The notes beneath the pieces were generated by a model. That model was not told the origin of the DNA and made no database searches. It worked only from the letters and a program-made list of their open reading frames with translations. Positions 1 through 6,862 of a DNA stretch of 16,752 nt are shown one piece after another. The number at the start of each line of letters is the position of its first letter. Within the stretch, counting starts at the first letter, position 1. Source of the stretch: Methanocella_A sp035319305 (GTDB taxonomy: Archaea > Halobacteriota > Methanocellia > Methanocellales > Methanocellaceae); contig DATHCY010000262.1 in NCBI GenBank assembly GCA_035319305.1, positions 1 to 16,752 on the forward strand, in the 5' to 3' direction. The translations under genes and the position numbers were made by a program.

Positions 1-581
1 AATCGGCCATCCACTGTATGCTGGAGCTCACAAGGCAACACCCAATCGATCCGGAAGACTTGCTCTCGATAGAGGCAGACGTCACCCATATTTGTTATAA
101 GTTTACGGCCGACAGTCAGCACGACACCGACAGAGAAATCTTGATCAAAGAGCAGGCCGACCACAGCCTCGCGTACCTGCTCGCTGTCGCCCTCCTCGAC
201 GGCGACGTCACGCCCGAGCAGTTTACCTCCGACCGCATCAACCGTGCCGACGCGCAGCGACTCCTGCGAAAAGTCACGACGAAGCCTAACCGGGAGTACA
301 CCCAACGGTATCCCCAGACAATGCCGGCGAAGATCACCGTTCGGCTGAAGGGCGGAAAAATGGTAATGCACGAGGTGCAAGACTACCCCGGCCTCGCTTC
401 CCGCCCATTCACATGGGACGAAGAGGTCGAAAAGTTCGACAAGCTGGTCTCCGGCCGCATAAATGACGCCTTGAGCAAAGAGATCAAGAACACAGTCCGC
501 TCGATCGAGCACGTTAAGGCCAAGGATCTAATGCAGCTACTAAGCCGCATAAACGCCACAGATCAATACGTCTACGCCTAA
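1..581 (+). CDS. MmgE/PrpD family protein (2-methylcitrate dehydratase-like), C-terminal part, 5' truncated by window
   Basis: The reading frame is already open at the left edge (it reads S-A-I-H-C before the first ATG at 18), so the visible start is not the real start and only about 190 C-terminal residues are present. The segment 'ADHSLAYLLAVALLDGDVT' followed by PEQF matches the conserved 'ADHSLPYLLAVALLDGEVT' block of the MmgE/PrpD family, which includes 2-methylcitrate dehydratase and cis-aconitate decarboxylase. The later 'YPQTMPAKITVRLKGG' and the 'EEVEKFDKLV' helix also fit the family's C-terminal small domain. Catalytic residues lie upstream of the window, so the substrate (methylcitrate or another tricarboxylate-like acid) cannot be told. 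It ends with TAA and is not visibly coupled to the next gene, which runs the other way. Confidence 0.82.
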   Translation, partial: SAIHCMLELTRQHPIDPEDLLSIEADVTHICYKFTADSQHDTDREILIKEQADHSLAYLLAVALLDGDVTPEQFTSDRINRADAQRLLRKVTTKPNREYTQRYPQTMPAKITVRLKGGKMVMHEVQDYPGLASRPFTWDEEVEKFDKLVSGRINDALSKEIKNTVRSIEHVKAKDLMQLLSRINATDQYVYA

Positions 582-607
582 CACATATTTGAAATCCGCA
601 ATTTACA

Positions 608-700
608 ATGGATAAAAAGGAGATCGAGGATAGACCCGGAGACCACGCGAAGGGCGTCAAGTTAGTGGTCATGCATGGAGAGGTAATAAACACAGGGTAG
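608..700 (+). pseudogene. Histidine kinase C-terminal tail remnant
   Basis: A 30-codon frame (ATG 608, stop TAG 698-700) reads 'IEDRPGDHAKGVKLVVM' in its middle. This lines up with the last residues of the complete kinase on the opposite strand at 792-3086, which end 'AEDRIAGDHTKGVRFVVM' followed by LPAVD. The block EDR-x-GDH-x-KG-x-x-x-VVM is the end of the HATPase_c domain in this kinase type. Nothing else of a kinase is visible upstream, since the PrpD-like gene ends at 581. I read it as the stub of a deleted or rearranged second kinase copy, inverted relative to the intact one. It is unlikely to be functional. Confidence 0.6.
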
Positions 701-791
701 TTTTGCAGAAACTTTTAACTAACCTTACACATAACATTGGGTATTTAAGCGGAATATTCAGACTTTTCCTTAAAATGCCTGGCGAAAACCA

Positions 792-3086
792 CTAATCAAC
801 GGCTGGCAACATGACCACGAACCTGACGCCCTTCGTGTGATCGCCGGCAATCCGGTCCTCGGCCCAAACTCGGCCGTCGTAGCTGACTACGAGCGTTTTT
901 ACTAGGTACAGGCCGAGGCCCATGCCCTTCGCTTTCGACGTGCCTCTAGATAAACGGTTGAAGATCCTTGCCTTGAAGTCGTCGTGAATGCCCGGCCCGT
1001 TGTCATCGACACTGACCCGGTAGTACCTGCCCCCATCCTCCTGCACATCCGCAAGGTCGATGGCAATACTCGTACCATCTCCAGTGTGCTTGATCGCGTT
1101 ACCTATAAGGTTCGCGAACACATCGTACAGGAGCTCGTTGGCCAGGACGTAGCATCGCTCGTTCCCGTTCAGGTTCAGAGTCACCATTTTATTAGGCGAC
1201 TCGTACTCGCGCTGCACGTCCACCAGCACCCCAGCCACATCGATTTCCCTAATTAATAGGGCGCCAGAGTCGAGCTTCTGCAGCTTCCCCACATTCTGTA
1301 TGAGCTGTGTGCTCCGCTGCAACACCTCGACGGACTTCCCGATCATCTCACCCTGCTGCACGCCTGGGGGCAAGCCCTGTGCCAACTCCAGGTAACCCAG
1401 AGCGATCTGATTCATATTGTTAATATCATGACCCATTAGGTCTAGGTATAACTCGGCCCTGGCCTTCGCTACCGCCATTGACTTTTCGGCCTGCTTGCGC
1501 TCCGTGATGTCGAAGTAGACCCACAGCCTGCCATATTGCTTTCCTTGTATATACAGGGGTATGAAGTCGCATAGGCACGCCCGACCGTCGCTCATAGCGA
1601 TTTCCTCGCCGATCACCGGCCGCCGTTCGCCGACGACCTCCGTGATACGGCTAATAGCGCCGTCGGGATCCGAATAAGCGCCCTTGATTTTTTCGATCAT
1701 TTCTGACGCGCTGAGCCCGGCCAGTTTCGCAGGAGGCTCGTAGAGGCCGAAGTAGTCACAGAACGCTTGGTTGGCGAACTCGACCCGGTCATCCGGCGTC
1801 ACCAGCAGCATGCCTGCGTGCATGTTCGATAGTATCGTATAGAACCGTTCTAGCGTAGCGTTGAGCGCTTCCTCATCCATCTTGCGCTCGGTGATGTCCC
1901 GGACCTGCTCGATCACGCCAGTCACGTCGCCCGAATCATTCAGATAGGGATAAGCGAATATCTCAACCCACGTGCGTATGTCCTGTACGACCTCTGTCTG
2001 CGTAGCTTTATCACGAATGGCCCGGATGCTCGGGCACTTCTCGCACGGGCTATCTCGACTATGGTAGACTTCATAGCACTTTTTACCAGCGATCCCTTCA
2101 CCGTACCACTTTTCCATGACGGGGTTAACGCTGACAATATTCAAATCCTTATCCAGGACGCTAATGCCGTCCTGAATGCTCGCAAATAAATTACTCAGGA
2201 AGGTTTCTCTCTCCTTTAGAGCCTCCTCGATGAGCTTGCGCTCAGTGATATCCCGATCGAAGGAAATAAGGTACTCCTTTTCCCCATACCGTATGTATCT
2301 GGCCGTCACCTCGACCGGAAAGATCCCCCCGGCACTGGTTTTGTGCCGCGACTCAAACTTCAATGTACCATGCTTTTTCAGGGTATCCCAAGTTACCTTA
2401 AAAAGGTCCGGCCGGTAGTCCCTGTCAATATCGATGTCCCAGATATGCATGGAAAGCAGCTCTTCCTTGGTGTATCCGTGCCTGTTACAGGCCGTTTCAT
2501 TGACATATACAACGTCGCCTTCAGGAGAAAGCCAGATAGCAGAATCGCTGAACTCATCCAGCGCAAACTGGATCATGCGAAGCGCCTCCTCCGCCTGCTT
2601 GCGCTCAGTGATATCCTGGACGATCCCTAGCGTACGGACCGCCCGACGCTCCGCCCCCTCCCCTGAGAAGAAGACGCGAGTCTTCGTATTGATCCAGCGG
2701 ACAGAATGGTCGGACGCCCGAGTGATGCGATATTTCAGCGAGTAACCGCCGTGACTTGTCGCCGGATCCAGCTCGGCCGCAATAACATCATCCCTCCTGT
2801 CCTCCGGGAAAACCACTCCCCGAAGCAAGTCGGTCGTCAACAGCGTGTCAAACGGGAGACCATAGATCGCGTAGGTCTGCGGCGACCAGACATGCCGGTC
2901 GCTTGCAATATCCCAGTCATACGTGCCCAGATGAGCCGTAGCGATACACAGCCGCAGCCGTTCCTCACTCTCCCGAAACGCCTCCTCAGCCAACCTGCGC
3001 TCATCGATACTCCGGCCCTTCTTACGCTCAACTACCTTGTCACGAGCACCATTAGTTTTTTTCTTGGACTTGACATTCACAGCCAT
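792..3086 (-). CDS. Soluble multi-PAS sensor histidine kinase
   Basis: About 764 residues with no transmembrane segment, so a cytoplasmic sensor. Four PAS/PAC units follow in order at roughly residues 38-165, 165-290, 290-408 and 410-535; each ends with a PAC-type 'DITERK' motif. The third PAS carries a Cys cluster ('KKCYEVYH' then 'PCEKCPS') that could bind a metal or cofactor or sense redox. The H-box is 'LMGHDINNMNQIALGYLE' (phospho-acceptor His). The ATPase has an N-box 'FANLIGNAIKH', a G1 box 'DDNGPGI' and a G2 box 'KGMGLGLYLVK'. It is complete, with no receiver domain attached and no response regulator next to it. ATG 3086 is preferred; a TTG three codons upstream (3095) is possible. 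A TATA-like box lies about 50 bp upstream. The signal sensed cannot be deduced. Confidence 0.92.
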   Translation of the reverse strand: MAVNVKSKKKTNGARDKVVERKKGRSIDERRLAEEAFRESEERLRLCIATAHLGTYDWDIASDRHVWSPQTYAIYGLPFDTLLTTDLLRGVVFPEDRRDDVIAAELDPATSHGGYSLKYRITRASDHSVRWINTKTRVFFSGEGAERRAVRTLGIVQDITERKQAEEALRMIQFALDEFSDSAIWLSPEGDVVYVNETACNRHGYTKEELLSMHIWDIDIDRDYRPDLFKVTWDTLKKHGTLKFESRHKTSAGGIFPVEVTARYIRYGEKEYLISFDRDITERKLIEEALKERETFLSNLFASIQDGISVLDKDLNIVSVNPVMEKWYGEGIAGKKCYEVYHSRDSPCEKCPSIRAIRDKATQTEVVQDIRTWVEIFAYPYLNDSGDVTGVIEQVRDITERKMDEEALNATLERFYTILSNMHAGMLLVTPDDRVEFANQAFCDYFGLYEPPAKLAGLSASEMIEKIKGAYSDPDGAISRITEVVGERRPVIGEEIAMSDGRACLCDFIPLYIQGKQYGRLWVYFDITERKQAEKSMAVAKARAELYLDLMGHDINNMNQIALGYLELAQGLPPGVQQGEMIGKSVEVLQRSTQLIQNVGKLQKLDSGALLIREIDVAGVLVDVQREYESPNKMVTLNLNGNERCYVLANELLYDVFANLIGNAIKHTGDGTSIAIDLADVQEDGGRYYRVSVDDNGPGIHDDFKARIFNRLSRGTSKAKGMGLGLYLVKTLVVSYDGRVWAEDRIAGDHTKGVRFVVMLPAVD

Positions 3087-3134
3087 GCCACACAACTCTA
3101 CATGATCAAACGATTAAAATATAAGTTATTAAAT

Positions 3135-3144
3135 CATATATAAT
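3135..3144 (-). promoter_or_regulatory. Candidate TATA box for the PAS histidine kinase
   Basis: On the minus strand this reads ATTATATATG. It lies about 50 bp upstream of ATG 3086 in an AT-rich stretch, so transcription would start roughly 25 bp downstream of it and leave a short leader. A 14-bp palindrome (3176-3189) sits about 30 bp further upstream. AT-rich DNA gives such boxes by chance, hence low confidence. Confidence 0.3.
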
Positions 3145-3175
3145 ATCCCATTACAAACTTTAGGCAGTATAATTA

Positions 3176-3189
3176 TCCTAAAATTAGGA
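3176..3189. repeat. 14-bp palindrome upstream of the kinase gene
   Basis: TCCTAA and TTAGGA form perfect arms around AA. The palindrome lies upstream of the candidate TATA box of the kinase gene, where an archaeal activator or repressor could bind. No second copy was noticed in the window, so a regulatory role is only a suggestion. Confidence 0.25.
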
Positions 3190-3314
3190 GATCCAAACCA
3201 CAATAGTTTATCTCCACCAAGCACTTTCCGCCAACCCGGCCACCATTTTATGTTTTTAGAAAACTGCTATATTCCATAGACAAATATATGCCATTTTCAT
3301 GCCCCGTGCTAATG

Positions 3315-3382
3315 TTGTGATCGAATCAGACGACTTATTTTCACCATATTGTGATCGAATCAGACGACTTATTTTCACCATA
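3315..3382. repeat. Perfect 34-bp tandem duplication
   Basis: Two identical 34-bp units (3315-3348 and 3349-3382) beginning TTGTGATCGAATCAGACGAC lie head to tail with no spacer. A weak third echo ('cgatcgattataaaatca') follows directly. The repeat lies in the 760-bp non-coding stretch 3087-3849, where I find no other supported feature except a hairpin near its right end. The two copies are exact, so the duplication is recent or maintained. Confidence 0.9.
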
Positions 3383-3822
3383 CCACGATCGATTATAAAA
3401 TCATAGAATCGCTCATAATATTTTTAAACCGTTCCCAACCAATTTTGTAATAACCATTTCGAAGTCGGCATACGTTGAAAATATTTCCTCTTTTAACCGC
3501 ATACATATAAAATTCGGGCGCTCTATATAACAGCTTTCGCTGTCAAAACGTAGAAGGGGACACTTATCTTTGTAAAACGAAAACAGGAATGGCCAATTAC
3601 CGATGTAGCAACCTGTTGCCAAGAAAGCCATCGAAGGCTCCGTGCTGAACCGGTTAGCATATCTCCCAGGGTGACCCTGCGCTTGTCTATACACCGCAAA
3701 CACAGACGGGCACTATTCCGGTTTAAGGAAAAGTACGATTGCAAGAACGAGTATCTGAACAGGTATCTGGCATCTATGATAAGATGAATAAAAAGGATGT
3801 GAGTGAATAAAAGATGTGAGAA

Positions 3823-3839
3823 GGGGCATGGGCAGCCCC
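3823..3839 (-). terminator. Possible hairpin terminator after the superoxide reductase-like gene
   Basis: GGGGC (3823-3827) and GCCCC (3835-3839) form a 5-bp stem with a 7-nt loop, just beyond the stop codon at 3850. On the minus strand it is followed within about 20 bp by a T-rich stretch (CTTTTATTC). This fits a transcription end, but the stem is short. Confidence 0.35.
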
Positions 3840-3849
3840 CCTGCAAGTT

Positions 3850-4338
3850 TCAAGAGACATTAACCGTTGCTGTGTTTTCCCAGGTGCCATGGAGGTTGCA
3901 GTTCTCCAGCGCGCGGAGCGTTGTGGATTTGTCCAGGACGACGGTGAAAGTCGCCTGAGGTTGTGAAGTCGCCGGTGATAGGTCCGCCCGACCCAGCAGT
4001 ATATTGTTATTATCGTAGAGCGCGATCCACTGGATGAAGTGATCGTGCGTGCTCGGGTGCATGTGGCCTACGCCTACCCTCACCGTCACCTGAACCGGCA
4101 CGCCGGATTTTACAGGGCCGTTTACCACAATTGCTGGCACATGCGCCTGCTCAAGCGATGTCAGATTGGACGGATCCTTCGCATGATTGATCTGACCCCA
4201 CAGATATGCGTTCGGATCTGTAGCGGTTGTGGATTGTCCGGCAGGCATCATCGACTGTCCCCAAGCGTTGACCGCTAGCGCTGCCAGAAGCACGCAAGTG
4301 GCAACAGCAACCATAATAGCAAGATTTGAAGGTCTCAT
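3850..4338 (-). CDS. Exported superoxide reductase-like (neelaredoxin-type) protein
   Basis: 162 residues. Residues 1-28 are a Sec-type signal peptide (short basic start, hydrophobic run VAVATCVLLAALAV), so the protein should act outside the membrane. The rest matches the neelaredoxin/desulfoferrodoxin SORL domain, which reduces superoxide to peroxide at a mononuclear Fe(His)4Cys site. All five expected ligands are visible: His66 in 'AHVPAI', His94 in 'GHMHP', His100 in 'HDHFIQWI', and Cys147 and His150 in 'CNLHGTWE'. The usual 'EKHVP' is 'EQAHVP', so the Lys before the first His is Ala and the Glu is shifted by one. There is no N-terminal desulforedoxin Cys4 domain. The ATG follows GGATGG at a suitable distance. 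The gene appears monocistronic. Confidence 0.88.
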   Translation of the reverse strand: MRPSNLAIMVAVATCVLLAALAVNAWGQSMMPAGQSTTATDPNAYLWGQINHAKDPSNLTSLEQAHVPAIVVNGPVKSGVPVQVTVRVGVGHMHPSTHDHFIQWIALYDNNNILLGRADLSPATSQPQATFTVVLDKSTTLRALENCNLHGTWENTATVNVS

Positions 4339-4598
4339 TTATTCCATCCCAATTGGCATTCAGAACACACAGACAAAATCTATAGGCATCTTTTCAGGAT
4401 AAAATTCGATGTTCTTCAAATTTTTTTGATTATAGGGCGTAAAAAGCCTCCGTTAGTATACCCCCATCAGGTATGTCCCGCCGATAAGGATGGAGTTCGC
4501 ACGTTTCAAGAATCAACTTGGAACAGATGGGCTTAATAGTCATCGAAGGCTGGGCGATCCTGTTTTTATTCCTCGTCCATCGAAAGGGGGTTATCCAG

Positions 4599-4610
4599 GC
4601 TTAATTAAGC
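4599..4610. repeat. 12-bp palindrome GCTTAATTAAGC
   Basis: A perfect 12-bp palindrome about 80 bp upstream of the ene-reductase ATG and upstream of its candidate TATA box. It could be an operator. Apart from this and the candidate promoters, I see nothing firm in the gap 4339-4688. Confidence 0.2.
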
Positions 4611-4653
4611 TGCCGCGATGACGGGTTTCCATGATAACCACGATTAAAAAGCC

Positions 4654-4666
4654 AAAAAATTTTATC
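4654..4666 (+). promoter_or_regulatory. Candidate TATA box for the ene-reductase gene
   Basis: The AT-rich run AAAAAATTTTATC lies about 25-35 bp upstream of ATG 4689. Transcription would then start close to the start codon, giving a short-leader or leaderless message. That fits the lack of a ribosome binding site there and argues against the upstream TTG at 4668. Confidence 0.3.
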
Positions 4667-4688
4667 ATTGGCTTCCGTCGGTCTTATC

Positions 4689-5789
4689 ATGTCAACAGGT
4701 TCGGATCTTTTTTCGCCGTACGAGGTAGGCGGTCTTACGGTGCCAAACCGCATCGTGATGGCGCCGTTGACCCGCAGCCGTGCGGTGAATGGGGGTATTC
4801 CGGGTCCGTTGACAGTTACGTATTACGCGCAGCGGGCCTCTGCCGGCCTGATCATCTCGGAGGCCTCGCAGGTCAGTCCGCAGGGTGTGGGTCGTATGTA
4901 TACGCCCGGCGTCTACTCAGCGGCGCAGATCTCCGGCTGGAAGAAGGTTACCGATTCCGTCCACCGGGTAGGCGGGCGGATTTTCATTCAGCTCTGGCAT
5001 GTGGGTCGGGTCTCGCATCCTGACTTACTCGACGGCGCGCTTCCTATCGCACCATCAGCGCTTCCCATTGAAGACTACGAAGCCTATATCCATACTCCTG
5101 GTGGAAAAAAGCCGATCCTGGTGCCCAGGGCGTTAGATGTCGACGAGATTCCGGACATCGTCGGACAGTTCCAAGGGGCGGCAGAAAATGCTAGATCTGC
5201 CGGTTTCGACGGTGTCGAGATCCACGGTGCTAACGGCTACCTGCTGGACCAGTTCCTTCGGAGCGGGTCTAACAAGCGAACCGACCGGTATGGTGGCAAC
5301 GTGGAGAACCGGGCTCGTCTGCCGCTCGAGGTCGCGCAGGCTGTCATCGGCGTGTGGGGTGGTGACAGGGTCGGCTATCGCATCTCCCCGCACTTCACTA
5401 GATACTCGATGTCGGACGCCAATCCCAGGGAAACCTATTCATATTTAACGAAAGAGCTGAACCGTGCAGGACTGGGCTATCTGCATATGATAGAGTCACT
5501 GGGAGGGCGAGAGGCGCCCGTGCCATCGGAGGAACAGCTCGGACCCACTCTGCGAAGGATCTTCAGACGGACGTTCATGTTAAATGGCGGTTACGATCTC
5601 CGCAGCGGAAACGATGCCATCGCCCGCGGCGAAGCCGACCTGATCGCCTTCGGGATCCCGTTCCTGGCCAACCCCGATTTGCCTGCTCGCTTCAGGCAGA
5701 ACGCACCGCTGAACAAACCGGACGTGGATACCTTCTACGTGGGCGGTGCGAAAGGCTACACGGACTACCCGGCCCTAGTTTATCGATGA
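4689..5789 (+). CDS. Old yellow enzyme family NADH:flavin oxidoreductase / ene-reductase (N-ethylmaleimide reductase-like)
   Basis: 366 residues, the full length of class I old yellow enzymes: a cytoplasmic FMN TIM barrel that uses NAD(P)H to reduce activated C=C bonds or nitro compounds. The N-terminus has 'NRIVMAPLTRSRA' (Thr28 fits the flavin-tuning Thr). The substrate-binding and catalytic trio lies in 'EIHGANGYLLDQF': His179, Asn182 and Tyr184, the same spacing as His191/Asn194/Tyr196 of yeast OYE1. 'RTDRYGGNVENRARLPLEV' and the C-terminal 'PFLANPDLPARF' are also typical. ATG 4689 is chosen over TTG 4668 because the family starts near here. The enzyme is much commoner in bacteria and fungi, so acquisition by transfer is plausible. 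The physiological substrate is unknown. The next gene on the same strand is about 70 bp on. Confidence 0.93.
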   Translation: MSTGSDLFSPYEVGGLTVPNRIVMAPLTRSRAVNGGIPGPLTVTYYAQRASAGLIISEASQVSPQGVGRMYTPGVYSAAQISGWKKVTDSVHRVGGRIFIQLWHVGRVSHPDLLDGALPIAPSALPIEDYEAYIHTPGGKKPILVPRALDVDEIPDIVGQFQGAAENARSAGFDGVEIHGANGYLLDQFLRSGSNKRTDRYGGNVENRARLPLEVAQAVIGVWGGDRVGYRISPHFTRYSMSDANPRETYSYLTKELNRAGLGYLHMIESLGGREAPVPSEEQLGPTLRRIFRRTFMLNGGYDLRSGNDAIARGEADLIAFGIPFLANPDLPARFRQNAPLNKPDVDTFYVGGAKGYTDYPALVYR

Positions 5790-5862
5790 GGGTTCACGTG
5801 AAGATAGCTTTTCAGGACAACGCGGAAGGACATGGTGGACCGAGACAGAATAGCAGGAAGTG

Positions 5863-6816
5863 ATGGTGTTGGTCAACAATCGTTTGCAGCTGGGACTCAT
5901 AGGGCTGGGAAAGATGGGGGGCGGCCTCGCCGAACAGGCAATTGATAAAGGCATTAAGGTCGTTGCCCATTCAAAGCACAGACACCCGGATATCGAGGTC
6001 GAAGGGGTGCATGTGGCAGATGACGACGCGTCGTTCGCGGGGATGTTGAAGACTCCGAGGGTGATCTATCTCTCTTTGCCCGCCGGACCGACGATCGACT
6101 CGGTACTGGGGGAGCTGACGCCTCACCTGAGCAAGGGCGACGTTGTGATGGACGGGGGGAACTCGTACTACCTCGATTCTATCCAGAGAGAGAAAGAAAT
6201 GGCCGGAAAGGGCATATATTTCCTGGATTGCGGGACCAGCGGCGGCGTGATCGGCGCCCGGACCGGTGCTTGCTTCATGGTGGGTGGCCCTAGGAAAGGC
6301 TTCGATATCGTCGAGCCGGTATTGAAGGATCTAGCTGTAATGGGCGGTGTGCTCTATACCGGAGAGCCTGGCACAGGCCATTTCGTAAAGCTGGTGCATA
6401 ACGGCATCGAGTTTGGGATGAACCAGTCGATCGGCGAGGGCGTAGAACTGCTCCGCCATAGCGGGTTCAACCTCGACATAGAGAAGATATTCGAGAACTG
6501 GTCCCACGGCTCGGTCATCAGGAGCTGGCTAATTGAGCTGATGGCGCAGGGTTTAAAGGAGCAGGACCTAGATGGGATACCCGCGTATGTTGAGGACACA
6601 GGAGAGGTAAACTGGCTGGTACAGGACGCCATTGACCGGGAGTTGTATATTCCTGTAATTTCATTGTCGATAATGGAGCTCTTTGCCTCTCGGGGCAGCG
6701 GACTGGATACCAGGAAGGCGATCGCCATGTTGAGGCACGGGTACGGTCGGCACCCGTTCGGTAAGGATGTGAAGATCGCTAAGGAAAGGGAAACTAGCAG
6801 GATAACGAAAATTTAA
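5863..6816 (+). CDS. gnd: 6-phosphogluconate dehydrogenase, decarboxylating (short GndA/YqeC-type)
   Basis: About 317 residues, the length of the short form of the enzyme, which oxidises and decarboxylates 6-phosphogluconate to ribulose 5-phosphate with reduction of NAD(P)+. The N-terminal Rossmann fold has 'GLIGLGKMGGGLA'. The substrate and catalytic motifs are 'MDGGNSYYLDS', 'DCGTSGGVIGA' and 'HFVKLVHNGIEFGM' (Lys and Glu catalytic pair). Starts GTG 5860, ATG 5863, GTG 5866 and TTG 5869 crowd together over the sequence AGGAAGTGAT at 5855-5864. That resembles the full anti-16S complement AGGAGGTGAT, so translation may really begin at 5866 or 5869. The gene lies between the ene-reductase and the debranching enzyme, probably co-transcribed with the latter. 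Oxidative pentose-phosphate enzymes are unusual in methanogens. Confidence 0.9.
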   Translation: MVLVNNRLQLGLIGLGKMGGGLAEQAIDKGIKVVAHSKHRHPDIEVEGVHVADDDASFAGMLKTPRVIYLSLPAGPTIDSVLGELTPHLSKGDVVMDGGNSYYLDSIQREKEMAGKGIYFLDCGTSGGVIGARTGACFMVGGPRKGFDIVEPVLKDLAVMGGVLYTGEPGTGHFVKLVHNGIEFGMNQSIGEGVELLRHSGFNLDIEKIFENWSHGSVIRSWLIELMAQGLKEQDLDGIPAYVEDTGEVNWLVQDAIDRELYIPVISLSIMELFASRGSGLDTRKAIAMLRHGYGRHPFGKDVKIAKERETSRITKI

Positions 6817-6851
6817 CGTGAGTTGCCGACTTTGGAATAAGCTTTTCATTT

Positions 6852-6857
6852 GGAGGG
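6852..6857 (+). promoter_or_regulatory. Ribosome binding site fixing the TTG start of the debranching enzyme
   Basis: GGAGGG ends 5 nt before TTG 6863. It is the best Shine-Dalgarno match near this gene and decides the start. The alternatives are GTG 6818, one base after the previous stop with no binding site of its own, and ATG 6938, which also has none. Confidence 0.6.
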
Positions 6858-6862
6858 TTCAG

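Noticed and set aside
984..3143. Several plus-strand open frames inside the histidine kinase gene
   Set aside because: All are antisense shadows of the kinase; none has recognisable domains.
3315..3382. CRISPR array
   Set aside because: The two 34-bp units abut directly with no spacers, and no cas gene is present.
3413..3846. Two overlapping minus-strand open frames (3413-3703 and 3523-3846)
   Set aside because: They overlap each other in different frames, show no recognisable domain or clear ribosome binding site, and have the composition of non-coding sequence.
4527..4604. 25-codon frame with a hydrophobic core (MGLIVIEGWAILFLFL)
   Set aside because: Short, no ribosome binding site, no recognisable family; it may be the tail of a decayed membrane protein but cannot be supported.
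4631..5023. Plus-strand open frame overlapping the start of the ene-reductase
   Set aside because: It is a shadow of the old yellow enzyme gene, whose protein is clearly the real product.
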